64,000 bases of DNA from Gammaproteobacteria bacterium. Its GTDB lineage: Bacteria > Pseudomonadota > Gammaproteobacteria > Pseudomonadales > Halieaceae. The stretch is from contig JAUICG010000001.1 of the NCBI GenBank assembly GCA_030427485.1, forward strand, positions 186,001 through 250,000, in the 5' to 3' direction. The notes below the pieces were generated by a model. It ran no database searches. It had not been told where the DNA came from and was given only the letters and a program-made list of their open reading frames with translations. Positions 50,379-58,816 of the stretch are shown here, piece after piece (positions within the stretch are counted from its first letter, which is position 1; every line of letters begins with the position of its first letter). The translations under genes were made by a program, and so were the position numbers.

Positions 50379-50467
50379 ATCGGGACCCTGGCGGGATGGT
50401 TTGCCTGCGCCTAATCATCGGGAATCAATCGCTTGCCCGGACTGACCACAATAATGCGCTCGCCGTG

Positions 50468-50845
50468 TCAGGGCTTGCGACAGGCGTCGATGTCACTGTC
50501 TGAAATGCCCAGATCGGCTGCGGCTCGCTTCAGGTCGCCCATGGTCGCGCCGGCGGTGTAGATCTTGCCGGCGGTGTTCTCCAGCCATTCGACGTTCTGG
50601 TAGCGGGGCGCCTTGTCCGTGTTGAACAGCTTTGCCAGTCCGCCCTGGGCTTTCGATGCCTGTACGGCTTTTTCCTGCAGGCATGCCGCCTGTTGCGCGC
50701 GCAGGTCGGTCGGCTGCTCCGTGGTGCTGACCTCGGCGCTCGCGGACACCTGTACGCCGCTGGCGGTGTCGCCTTGCTGCGCAGCGCCCGCTGGGCTGCA
50801 GGCCAGTGCCACTGCCATCACCACGGCTTTCCACTCTTTCATCAT
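50468..50845 (-). CDS. Small exported protein of unknown function
   Basis: A 125-residue protein with signal peptide MMKEWKAVVMAVALACSPAGA. The mature part has two cysteines, AACLQEKAVQASKAQGG and the final IDACRKP, which could pair in the periplasm. GGGGAGC precedes the double ATG; the open frame to 50881 is not needed. No family recognised. Confidence 0.65.
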   Translation of the reverse strand: MMKEWKAVVMAVALACSPAGAAQQGDTASGVQVSASAEVSTTEQPTDLRAQQAACLQEKAVQASKAQGGLAKLFNTDKAPRYQNVEWLENTAGKIYTAGATMGDLKRAAADLGISDSDIDACRKP

Positions 50846-50960
50846 TACATGCTCCCCGCTGGAACCAGTCAGATCGCGCATTATAGACGGCGGCGGGGGA
50901 TTGTCATTCCCGAGCTGTCACCAGTATCCTGCCGATACATTTCTCCAACAGGATTCGGGT

Positions 50961-51506
50961 TTGCAGGCGTCGGAACTTCTCACGCAGCACCTGCCGGAAA
51001 TCGCGCATGCCTGCGCCACGGCGCCGGCGCTGGACCTCGCCTGTGGTATGGGCAGGAACGGTCTCTATCTATTGGCCAACGACGTCCCCGTGGTTTTCGC
51101 GGACCGGGACAGCGAGAGTCTTGCGCGTATCGAACAGCATCTGTCGCCCCGGCAGCGGGAATTGGCGCGCATCTGGCGGGTGGATCTGGAAAGTCCCGGT
51201 GCGCACCCGCTGGCTGCGGCACGCTTCGGCGCCGTCGTCGTGTTTCGGTACCTGCACCGTCCCCTGCTGGAGGGAATAAAGGAGGCGGTCATACCCGGCG
51301 GGCTGGTAATCTACGAAACGTTCACAGTGAAGCAGGCCAGCTTCGGCCGTCCCCGCAATCCGGATTTCCTGTTGCGGGTTGGGGAGTTGAGACACCGCTT
51401 TCGCGACTGGAACATCCTGCTCGATTTCGAGGGCATCGAGCGCGACCCGCTTGGAGGACAGTCACGGGCAATTGCCCAACTGGTGGCGGAGAAACCCGCC
51501 GCGTAG
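50961..51506 (+). CDS. Class I SAM-dependent methyltransferase (TehB-like)
   Basis: A 181-residue methyltransferase with SAM motif I ALDLACGMGRNGLYLL and motif III-like GGLVIYETF. LDLACGxGRN is typical of TehB/SmtA-like small-molecule methyltransferases. The start is uncertain: the TTG at 50961 has AACAGGA upstream, but in-frame codons farther 5' could add a few residues. It is convergent with ggt, leaving a single base between the stops. Confidence 0.78.
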   Translation: MQASELLTQHLPEIAHACATAPALDLACGMGRNGLYLLANDVPVVFADRDSESLARIEQHLSPRQRELARIWRVDLESPGAHPLAAARFGAVVVFRYLHRPLLEGIKEAVIPGGLVIYETFTVKQASFGRPRNPDFLLRVGELRHRFRDWNILLDFEGIERDPLGGQSRAIAQLVAEKPAA

Positions 51507-51507
51507 G

Positions 51508-53301
51508 CTAGTACCCCGCCACCCAGCCGCCTGGCCGCCTGGTATCCGACGCACCGTACAGCCAGCCGTTCTCGAGCATGATGGAATTGGTCCGGCCCGT
51601 GGTGCGCCCCGCGATGTCCACCGCCTGCCCCATCGCTTCCAGCAGCCGGACAGTGTCCGGGCTGAAACCCTCCTCCATTCTTAGTACGTCGGGCATCCAC
51701 TGGTGGTGGATGCGGGGCTCCGCCGCGGCGGTGGCGACATTCATGTCGAATTCCATCGCGTTCAGCGCCATCTGCAATACCGTGGTGATGATTACGCTGC
51801 CCCCGGGACTGCCGGTCGCCAGCCAGGGTTTGCCGTCACGCAGCACGATGGTGGGGCTCATCGAGGACAGCGGGCGTTTTCCCGGCTCTATTTTATTGGC
51901 CTCGCCCTGCACCAGGCCAAACGCGTTGGCGTTGCCGGGGCTGGCGGCGAAATCGGCCATTTCATTGTTGAGCAGCATGCCGGTCCCCGGTACCGCGATG
52001 TGCGAACCAAAACTGAAGTTCAGCGTATAGGTGTTACTGACGACGTTACCGAAGCGATCGGCCACGGTGTAGTGGGTGGTTTCGGTGCTCTCGTTGCCGA
52101 GCGGCCGGCCGGGCGCTATCTGTGCCGCGGGCGTCGCGTGCATGCCGTCGATACGCGCCCGCTGGCGGGCGGCGTAGCGCTTGTCGATCAATTGCGCCAC
52201 TGGCACGTCGACGAAGTCCGGGTCGCCGAGGTAGAGGCTGCGATCGGCGTAGGCCAGTTTCATGCTCTCCGCCAAGTGGTGCAGGTAGGTGGCGGAGTTA
52301 TGGCCCATCGCCTGCAAATCGTAGCCCTCGAGCACGTTGAGAATTTGCAGTATGTGTATGCCGCCGGAGGAGGGTGGTGGCGTGGAGACCACGTCAAAGC
52401 CGCGATAGGTCCCGCGCACCGGTTGCCGTTCGACGACCCGGTAGCCGGCGAGGTCCTGCGCGGTGATCAGGCCGCCGCCCGCTGCCATTTCCGCGGCGAT
52501 GCGCTGCGCCACCTCGCCGCGGTAAAAGCCCTCGGCACCGTTGGCGCTGATCTGGCCCAGCGTCCACGCCAGGTCGGGTTGTCGCCAGGTGTCGCCTATG
52601 GCGTAGGCCGAGCCGTCTGGCCTGAAGAACAACTGCGCCGCCGCCGGATTTTGCCGCAGCCGCTGCGCGCTGGCGTTTATTTCAAACGACAGCGCAAACG
52701 AGACCGGAAATCCCTCGCGGGCCAGGGCAATGGCGGGAGCGAGCACCTCCTCCCGGCTCAGTGCGCCGTAGGTATCCTGCGCATAAAGCAGTCCGGCCAC
52801 CGTGCCGGGCACGCCTGCCGACTGGAGGCTGAAATATTCGCGCTGGTGATCGAGCTCTCCCTGCGCATCCAGGAACATGTCGCGGCTGGCGGCTGCCGGG
52901 GCGCTCTCCCGGTAGTCGACCAGGGTTTGCCGGTTCTCCTCGGCCAGGTGGATGAGCATAAAACCACCGCCGGCGAGATTACCGGCGCGCGGGTAGGTGA
53001 CGGCCAGCGCAAAGCCGGTGGCCACGGCCGCGTCCACCGCGTTACCGCCGTCGCGCAATATTTTCGCTCCGACCTCGGCGGCAAGTTGTTCGGGCCCTAC
53101 CACCATGCCGTGACGCGCGACAACGGGAATGAAGCGCTCGTGGTAATCGATGATGGGCTCGGACGTTTCCGCGGCAACGCTTTTTGCGGCAGGAGCAACG
53201 GTGCGTTCCGCCATATTGCCGGATTGCCCCGGTGTGGTACAAGCGATCAGGGCTGAGCCCAACAGGATCAGGATCAGGCGTTGCCGCCGCAGGATAGTCA
53301 C
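51508..53301 (-). CDS. ggt: Gamma-glutamyltransferase (glutathione hydrolase)
   Basis: A 597-residue periplasmic enzyme that cleaves gamma-glutamyl bonds of glutathione. A lipobox-like ALIAC at about 17-21 suggests lipid anchoring, unlike the soluble E. coli enzyme. The self-cleavage/nucleophile threonine is in STETTHYTVADRFGN, and the substrate loop PLSSMSPTIVL and GSPGGSVIIT are present. Both chains (large about 21-405, small from the Thr) are encoded intact. Confidence 0.93.
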   Translation of the reverse strand: MTILRRQRLILILLGSALIACTTPGQSGNMAERTVAPAAKSVAAETSEPIIDYHERFIPVVARHGMVVGPEQLAAEVGAKILRDGGNAVDAAVATGFALAVTYPRAGNLAGGGFMLIHLAEENRQTLVDYRESAPAAASRDMFLDAQGELDHQREYFSLQSAGVPGTVAGLLYAQDTYGALSREEVLAPAIALAREGFPVSFALSFEINASAQRLRQNPAAAQLFFRPDGSAYAIGDTWRQPDLAWTLGQISANGAEGFYRGEVAQRIAAEMAAGGGLITAQDLAGYRVVERQPVRGTYRGFDVVSTPPPSSGGIHILQILNVLEGYDLQAMGHNSATYLHHLAESMKLAYADRSLYLGDPDFVDVPVAQLIDKRYAARQRARIDGMHATPAAQIAPGRPLGNESTETTHYTVADRFGNVVSNTYTLNFSFGSHIAVPGTGMLLNNEMADFAASPGNANAFGLVQGEANKIEPGKRPLSSMSPTIVLRDGKPWLATGSPGGSVIITTVLQMALNAMEFDMNVATAAAEPRIHHQWMPDVLRMEEGFSPDTVRLLEAMGQAVDIAGRTTGRTNSIMLENGWLYGASDTRRPGGWVAGY

Positions 53302-53492
53302 TAGCGATGTTCTCCTGTTTTTGGCAGCGGTCCAGTTTGCAACCAGGCTATCGACCGGGAAGAAATTTCAAATCGCACCACTACCATGTTTTGCGAGGCT
53401 CGACTTTAACTGTTTTGTTTTGCCGCGCATACTCCGGGGCGGTGTTTCGATACCGGATACAGGGGATTTACGCAAAGCGGGGGCGAAAGAGC

Positions 53493-53792
53493 ATGCACGC
53501 ACTGGAAACCGAACTTGAACAACGCTGGCACACAATGTTCGCTGCACTCGCTGCGGGCGACGATGTGTCACCGGGTCTGCGACTGCGCACAGAGGGCATG
53601 ATGGAGGCCGCGGCGCTGCTGGACGTCGCCACGCCCGATGCGCTGCAGGCGTCGATGAACAGCTGTTATCAACGTGCCTACGGGCACGCTATCGCGGAGG
53701 ATTTCGGCGCTGACTGGCAGGCGTTTTTTCCGTTCCCACAGATACCGGCGATGGCGAAACGGGCCCCTGTCTACCCGAGCACGAAAGATTGA
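53493..53792 (+). CDS. Small protein of unknown function
   Basis: A 99-residue cytoplasmic protein with acidic helical halves (ALETELEQRWHTMFAALAAGDDVSPG; MMEAAALLDVATPDALQASM) and a conserved-looking tail FGADWQAFFPFPQIPAMAKRAPVYPSTKD. I know no family name. The ATG at 53493 is the first in-frame ATG that gives a sensible N-terminus; upstream sequence in this frame looks non-coding. Convergent with the GNAT gene. Confidence 0.65.
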   Translation: MHALETELEQRWHTMFAALAAGDDVSPGLRLRTEGMMEAAALLDVATPDALQASMNSCYQRAYGHAIAEDFGADWQAFFPFPQIPAMAKRAPVYPSTKD

Positions 53793-53798
53793 TGCGTC

Positions 53799-54398
53799 TC
53801 AGCGCGGATCGCGCCACATAAACCATGCCACAGGGCCGTTCTTGCCCACTGCCTCCTCACCGGTAACCTCGAAGCCATGGCGTTCGTACAGGGGTATGTT
53901 GCGGGCATTGGAGCACTCCAGGTAGGCCGGCATGCCGCGTTCATCACAAATGCGGATGCCCTGCTTGAGCAGCGCCGCGCCGATGCCTTGCCCCTGATCA
54001 CTGCGCCGACAACCGATAAACTGCAGGTAATAGTGCGGCTCCTTCGGGTGATGCCTGGCGAATACCGAACTCTGTCGCGCGACGCGCCACACCGGCCGCA
54101 GGCCGTTGACCCGCAGCAGTTGCAAGCCGAAGCGCAGCAGGCGCAGCCGCGGGGCGACCTTGAGGCGCTGTTCGGGCGGCAGCCACAATGCCGCAGCCCG
54201 GCCCTGGCCTTCGAGATGCACTATCCCGCGCGGCAGGTACACGTCCTTTACCAGCATGCGAAACAAAAAAGGGTACATTTGCGTGGTGGGGAACAGCCAA
54301 TTGAACATCGGATCCTCGGCGAAACTGTCGCTGAGTGTGTCGACCAGGGTATCGAGGTCGCCGGGAACTGCGTCGCGAATTATGGGTGCGGTATCCAT
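53799..54398 (-). CDS. GNAT family N-acetyltransferase
   Basis: A 199-residue acetyltransferase. The acetyl-CoA loop is RRSDQGQGIGAALL at about 131-144, followed by LECSNARNIPLYERHGF, the standard motif A-B arrangement. The substrate is not predictable. It is divergent from the hydrolase gene whose upstream region is a copy of the pdxH promoter. Confidence 0.87.
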   Translation of the reverse strand: MDTAPIIRDAVPGDLDTLVDTLSDSFAEDPMFNWLFPTTQMYPFLFRMLVKDVYLPRGIVHLEGQGRAAALWLPPEQRLKVAPRLRLLRFGLQLLRVNGLRPVWRVARQSSVFARHHPKEPHYYLQFIGCRRSDQGQGIGAALLKQGIRICDERGMPAYLECSNARNIPLYERHGFEVTGEEAVGKNGPVAWFMWRDPR

Positions 54399-54404
54399 TT
54401 TGCG

Positions 54405-54500
54405 GAACTTTGTCTCTGCGATGGCCGATAGCTACTATAGCGCCCCACAGCGTAGCAGGATATGACAGTGCGATACGAGCAATTCCGACGCGAATACAGT
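54405..54500 (+). repeat. Duplicated pdxH promoter/start region (copy in front of the hydrolase)
   Basis: This stretch aligns without gaps to 60422-60517. Positions 54435-54494 match at about 56 of 60 bases. It copies the -35 TTGTCT (54410-54415), a 17-base spacer, the -10 TACTAT (54433-54438), the AGGA ribosome site and the first codons of pdxH. Identity falls away beyond 54497. Confidence 0.85.
54410..54438 (+). promoter_or_regulatory. Predicted promoter of leader peptide and hydrolase
   Basis: -35 TTGTCT, 17-base spacer and -10 TACTAT, at the same spacing as the pdxH promoter 6,017 bases downstream. The start site would be near 54445. Confidence 0.5.
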
Positions 54501-54521
54501 GCAGCGGTATTCAGCCAATGA
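54468..54521 (+). CDS. 17-residue leader ORF derived from pdxH
   Basis: GTG-started reading frame MRYEQFRREYSAAVFSQ. The first ten residues are identical to the N-terminus of PdxH encoded at 60485, with the same AGGA ribosome site seven bases upstream. Its TGA overlaps the ATG of the following hydrolase gene (ATGA), so ribosomes finishing the leader could restart on the hydrolase. Whether it is translated is inferred from the copied signals. Confidence 0.5.
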   Translation: MRYEQFRREYSAAVFSQ

Positions 54522-55564
54522 ACCAGATTGCGCACGAGTACGTCGACAACCGCGGGGTGAAGATTCATACCGCCATACTGGGTTCCGGTCCCGTCGTGGT
54601 GATGTGCCACGGGATGCCGGGCCTGTGGTACAGCTGGCGCCACCAGATGAGCGCATTGGCGGATGCCGGGTATCAGGCCGTTGCCATAGACCAGCGCGGC
54701 TTTGGCATGAGCGACAGGCCGCTCGCCGCCAGTGAATATACCAGTCACCACACCGTGTCCGACGTTATTGCGGTGATGGATTACCTGGACGCCGGGCAGG
54801 CGATACTGGTCGGCATCGATTTCGGCGCGGCGCAGGCCTATAACTGTGCCGTGCGCCACCCGGCCCGGGTCAAGGGTGTGATCGGCATGGCATGCCCCTA
54901 TGACTTCGATTTCTCCGGGCGCGGCTGTGCCGGGTCTGCCCCGGTTGACCCGGCCACCATCACCCGCGCGTTTGCGCGTCCGGATATCAGCCCGAATGCG
55001 TGTTTTGCGCGGATCGCGCAATCGCAATTCTTCTACGCCCATTATTTCCAGAGCGTCGGCGAGGCGGAGAAAGAACTGGCCGCAAAGCCCCGGGAATTCC
55101 TCAGGAAACTGTTCTGGAACCTGAGTGGGCAGGGCGACTTGCTGGGCAGTTCACAGGCACCCGTGGAGGCCAGGGGCTATTGTGATGTTCTTGCGGAGCC
55201 CGAGATGGCGCTGCCCTGGCCCTGGTTGTCGGTGGAGGACTTCAACTACTATCTTGAGCAATTCTGCAACGCTCCGGCGGGTATGGAATTCATTGGCGGC
55301 CTGAACCTGTATCGGGCGGCGGATGCGAACTGGCACATCAACGCCCGATTCTGTGATGAGACCATCGGGCAGCCATCGTTGTTCATCGCCGGCGCGCGGG
55401 ATCCGGTATTGGGCATGATCGATGACAACGCGCTCGATGCTTTCAGGAGCCGCTGCGACGATCTCCGCGGTATCATACTGATCGAGGGTGCGGGCCACTT
55501 CGTCCCGATGGAAAAACCCGCGCAAACCAATGCGCAGATGCTCCGTTTCCTCGCTTCGCTGTAA
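54518..55564 (+). CDS. Alpha/beta hydrolase, epoxide-hydrolase-like
   Basis: A 348-residue alpha/beta-hydrolase. HGMPG forms the oxyanion loop, the nucleophile elbow is VGIDFGAAQ with aspartate as in epoxide hydrolases and haloalkane dehalogenases, and the catalytic histidine is in GAGHFVPMEKP. An Asp nucleophile rules out a simple serine esterase. The ATG at 54518 is chosen because it overlaps the pdxH-derived leader stop and begins the domain; there is no separate ribosome site, so expression probably depends on coupling. Confidence 0.85.
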   Translation: MNQIAHEYVDNRGVKIHTAILGSGPVVVMCHGMPGLWYSWRHQMSALADAGYQAVAIDQRGFGMSDRPLAASEYTSHHTVSDVIAVMDYLDAGQAILVGIDFGAAQAYNCAVRHPARVKGVIGMACPYDFDFSGRGCAGSAPVDPATITRAFARPDISPNACFARIAQSQFFYAHYFQSVGEAEKELAAKPREFLRKLFWNLSGQGDLLGSSQAPVEARGYCDVLAEPEMALPWPWLSVEDFNYYLEQFCNAPAGMEFIGGLNLYRAADANWHINARFCDETIGQPSLFIAGARDPVLGMIDDNALDAFRSRCDDLRGIILIEGAGHFVPMEKPAQTNAQMLRFLASL

Positions 55565-55658
55565 AGGCGCTATACGACAGGCAGAGGGACTGTTCAGGGT
55601 GAAACTTTCCCCGGTGTCCGGATACCTTGCATGCCCGGAGTCGGACGTCGGTCAGGGT

Positions 55659-58007
55659 TTAATTCAACAGCCCCCTCATCATATCGCCAAGTGATGGCGT
55701 GAAGTCAAACAGCACATTGCGAATTTCACCCGGAAAGGGCGTTTCAGCGGGGTAGTCCTCATTCAGTGCCTTGCCGTCGTCGCGTCCAATATCGAAGGTT
55801 TCCGATGAAGAGAAGGTTCCCGGCATGGCAAATTCCACGGACTCATCCAGAATTTCGTTGCCGTTATTGGTGAGGGTAATTTGAATCGTCTTGACCGCCA
55901 TGGGTGTTACCTTCATTTGCAGGCCACCGGCATACTCGAAGCGCATTTCCAACCGGTTGCTGCCGGCTTGCAGAGCTTCACTTGCAGTCACCCTGGTTTC
56001 TTCACCCATCAGTCCGCGCAGGGCGAACACCGGCTTACCCTCGCTCAGGTATAGACCCATCCCTCCCAGTGAGCCGCCCATAGCATAGATGGGCCCGGTT
56101 TCGTTGCCCGCAGGCAACTGTATATCGGCAGAAAAGCTGTGGCTCATGAATTTGATCGGCGGCGCATTGGATTCCAGAATTCGCGTAACGGGATGGGGAA
56201 ACTGCCACCGCATACCGCGCGCTTTCATATCCTGCCTGGCCATGTTGCGCAGAAAGACACGTGTACCGCCGCCTCCATCAATCGGGTCGACATGAAATCG
56301 CGTGGCCTGCGCTTTGAACTCGGCATCCAGCCTGGAGACAATTTCCGGGTGCCGGGCGGCGAGGTCATCTGTCTCGCCGGGGTCGGATCTCAAGTTGTAA
56401 AGCGCCCAGGCATTGTCCACCGACGCCGAGGTTGTCAGGTCCCAGGTGGCGGTACGATTGGAGGCGACGAGTTTCCAATCGCCTTTTACGAAGGAACGGT
56501 TACCGTACATTTCAAAGTACTGGCCGCGGTCGCCCGGCGCTTTCGATCGAGAAAACGTCGGCACCAGGTTAAGGCCGTCAAACGCACTTTGCTCCACGCC
56601 ATTGACTGTTTTTGCCGGTTCAATCCCCGCCGCCGCCAACACGGTGGGGGTGATGTCCGCGATGTAGGCAAACTGCTCGCGCCATTCGCCACGCGCCTCG
56701 ATTCCGGCGGGCCAGGCTACCACCAGGGGCACGTGAATGCCGCCCTCCCAGGCTGTTTGCTTGTAGTAGTTGAAGGGGGTATTGCCGGCCACTGCCCAGC
56801 CGAAGGCGTAATGGGGGAAGGTTTCCGGCCCGCCCCACTGGTCTATCCAGGCGATATTCTCATCCACAGTGGGCGCATGGGAATTAGGGAAACTGATTTC
56901 ATTCATCAGACCCGTTGGTCCACCCTCGGCACTGGCGCCGTTGTCAGAGGTGATTACGACCAGCGTATTTTCCAACTCACCACGCGCCTCCAGCGCATCC
57001 AGTACGCGACCAAATTCATAATCGGCATAGGATAGAGAGGCCGCAAACACCTCCATCTGGCGGGCGAACAGGCGCTTTTCCGCATCGGTCAAACTGTCCC
57101 AGGCCTTCATGTGTTCCGGCCGCGGCGGCAAACGCGTATCCGCGGGGACAATACCCAGCTCCTTCTGCCGCTGCAGAATGATTTCGCGCGCCACATCCCA
57201 GCCGCTATCAAATCTTCCCTTGTACTTTTCGATCCAGCTTGCCGGGGCATGGTGAGGAGCATGCGCTGTTCCGGTCGACCAGTACATAAAGAAGGGCGCT
57301 ACCGGATGCATGCTGCTGCGATTGCCGATAAACTCTATGGCGCGATCGGCCAGGTCGCGGTTCAGGTGATAGTCAGGCTGATCGGGAATGGGTGCGGGCG
57401 CGTTGCCGTCCCACAGTATCGGGTCGAAATTGTCGGTGTCCGCCGTCATGAAACCATAAAAACGTTCAAAGCCCTGTCCCTGCGGCCAGTAGGTGAATGG
57501 CCCGGCCTGGGTCACGTCCTGAACTGGCGCGTGGTCAAATTTGCCGAGCGCATAGGTCCGGTACCCGGCCTGGCGAAAATTCTCAGCTACCGTGCCGGCC
57601 TCGGCGGGAATCAGGGTGTCATAACCCGGTAAACCCCGCGGCCCCATGGCGTGACCACCCACATGAACCGTGTGCGGGTTGCGCCCCGTTAACAACGATG
57701 CCCGACTTGATGAGCAAACCGGTGTGGATCGGAAATTTGCATATCGCAGACCCGCGGTTGCGACGCGATCAATGTTCGGTGTTTCAACAAGGCCGCCGTA
57801 GGACGATACCTGCGCAAAACCCACATCGTCCATCAACCACACTAACACATTGGGAGCCCCTGGCTTTGCCGCCAGGCGCTGCGGCATTTCACCCGGGACG
57901 GATATGGCCTGATCTTCTTCTGAAACATCCAGGTCCAGGGCCTGGACCGGGTATGCGGGCATTACCAGCAGGGCCAATACACCCACCAGCCATAGCTGTA
58001 CTTTCAT
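55659..58007 (-). CDS. Exported type I sulfatase with variant maturation motif
   Basis: A 782-residue periplasmic arylsulfatase. The signal peptide ends at about 23 (MPAYPVQA). DD at 60-61 binds metal, and TGTAHAPHHAP and VVITSDNGA are active-site motifs. The maturation site reads C98-S-S-S-R102 followed by ASLLTGRNPH, so the usual proline of C-x-P-x-R is serine. A long C-terminal beta domain (about 590-782) ends the protein. It is divergent from nothing close; the TetR gene upstream is on the same strand, 15 bp away, and may be co-transcribed. Confidence 0.9.
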   Translation of the reverse strand: MKVQLWLVGVLALLVMPAYPVQALDLDVSEEDQAISVPGEMPQRLAAKPGAPNVLVWLMDDVGFAQVSSYGGLVETPNIDRVATAGLRYANFRSTPVCSSSRASLLTGRNPHTVHVGGHAMGPRGLPGYDTLIPAEAGTVAENFRQAGYRTYALGKFDHAPVQDVTQAGPFTYWPQGQGFERFYGFMTADTDNFDPILWDGNAPAPIPDQPDYHLNRDLADRAIEFIGNRSSMHPVAPFFMYWSTGTAHAPHHAPASWIEKYKGRFDSGWDVAREIILQRQKELGIVPADTRLPPRPEHMKAWDSLTDAEKRLFARQMEVFAASLSYADYEFGRVLDALEARGELENTLVVITSDNGASAEGGPTGLMNEISFPNSHAPTVDENIAWIDQWGGPETFPHYAFGWAVAGNTPFNYYKQTAWEGGIHVPLVVAWPAGIEARGEWREQFAYIADITPTVLAAAGIEPAKTVNGVEQSAFDGLNLVPTFSRSKAPGDRGQYFEMYGNRSFVKGDWKLVASNRTATWDLTTSASVDNAWALYNLRSDPGETDDLAARHPEIVSRLDAEFKAQATRFHVDPIDGGGGTRVFLRNMARQDMKARGMRWQFPHPVTRILESNAPPIKFMSHSFSADIQLPAGNETGPIYAMGGSLGGMGLYLSEGKPVFALRGLMGEETRVTASEALQAGSNRLEMRFEYAGGLQMKVTPMAVKTIQITLTNNGNEILDESVEFAMPGTFSSSETFDIGRDDGKALNEDYPAETPFPGEIRNVLFDFTPSLGDMMRGLLN

Positions 58008-58022
58008 TGTCGTAACTCCCGG

Positions 58023-58664
58023 TCACACCTGCACGGCGGCAGTCGCCATGCGCAGGGATTCGTCAAAGTAGGTTTGGGGATTGATAGCCATCTGCGGGTG
58101 GTCCGGCCCGCCCTTCGCGCGATCAATCAATTGCAACGCACCGGTCACCATGATCGCCACCATGGTCATGCGGCCGGTAAAGGCATTCCGCTGTCCCCGG
58201 TGAAGCAGACTTTTAATGCGTTCTCCCAAGCGACTGGTTTCCAGGTAGATATCGTCCACGGCGATACGGCTCTCACCCCAATGGGAGCGCATCAAGGCGC
58301 CCATGAAGCCGGCGTAACTGTGCATGCCGTTTTCGTTTACCTGCTCATACAGTGGCAGCCACAGGGCGCGTAACAGCGTATACATGTCCTCTGACGCGCC
58401 TGCATCGAGCGCCGCTGCAGCCAGTTCACCGCGGCGCTGGTCAATAGCGGGCAGGCGATGATGAAAAATCGCTTCCAGCAGGCTCTCCTTGCTGCCGAAG
58501 TGATAGGCCACCACGCCGGTATTGGAGGAGCCCGATTGCGCGCCGATCTGTCGCAGCGACACGCCGTCAATACCATGTTCGGCAAACAGGCTCTCAGCCG
58601 TTTCGATCAGGGCGGCGCGGGTTTCCTCCCTGCGAGGGTCGTTCCTGGTGCGTCGACTGGCCAT
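58023..58664 (-). CDS. TetR family transcriptional regulator
   Basis: A 213-residue repressor. The helix-turn-helix is in AALIETAESLFAEHGIDGVSLRQIG...VVAYHFGSKESLLEAIF. The C-terminal ligand domain resembles the TetR_C_33-type found with lipid genes. The ATG at 58664 follows GGGAGAG; a GTG at 58676 is less likely. Two palindromic operators lie just upstream, so autoregulation is likely, and it probably also controls the adjacent sulfatase. Confidence 0.92.
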   Translation of the reverse strand: MASRRTRNDPRREETRAALIETAESLFAEHGIDGVSLRQIGAQSGSSNTGVVAYHFGSKESLLEAIFHHRLPAIDQRRGELAAAALDAGASEDMYTLLRALWLPLYEQVNENGMHSYAGFMGALMRSHWGESRIAVDDIYLETSRLGERIKSLLHRGQRNAFTGRMTMVAIMVTGALQLIDRAKGGPDHPQMAINPQTYFDESLRMATAAVQV

Positions 58665-58680
58665 GCGCTCTCCCACAAAT

Positions 58681-58702
58681 AAATAAATCGTATGATTTAT
58701 TT
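58681..58702. promoter_or_regulatory. TetR operator 1
   Basis: AAATAAATC-GTAT-GATTTATTT is a perfect palindrome with 9-base arms, 17 bp upstream of the TetR start. It lies exactly 42 bp centre to centre from a second copy. Confidence 0.7.
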
Positions 58703-58722
58703 AAAAGCATACGCGGAAAATA

Positions 58723-58744
58723 AAATAAATCAAATGAGTTATTT
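58723..58744. promoter_or_regulatory. TetR operator 2
   Basis: AAATAAATC-AAAT-GAGTTATTT has the same arms as operator 1 with one mismatch. The 42-bp centre spacing is four helical turns, placing both on one DNA face in the gap between the TetR and AMP-ligase genes. Confidence 0.62.
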
Positions 58745-58816
58745 TTAATAAACAGCCGGTCATCTGTAAGCGGGGCAATGCTGGCAGCGCGATAGAACGC
58801 AGGCAGTGTGGGCTGC

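Noticed and set aside
51703..53256. Long + strand open frame of about 517 codons
   Set aside because: It lies entirely antisense to ggt, which has all catalytic residues; no family motif on the + strand.
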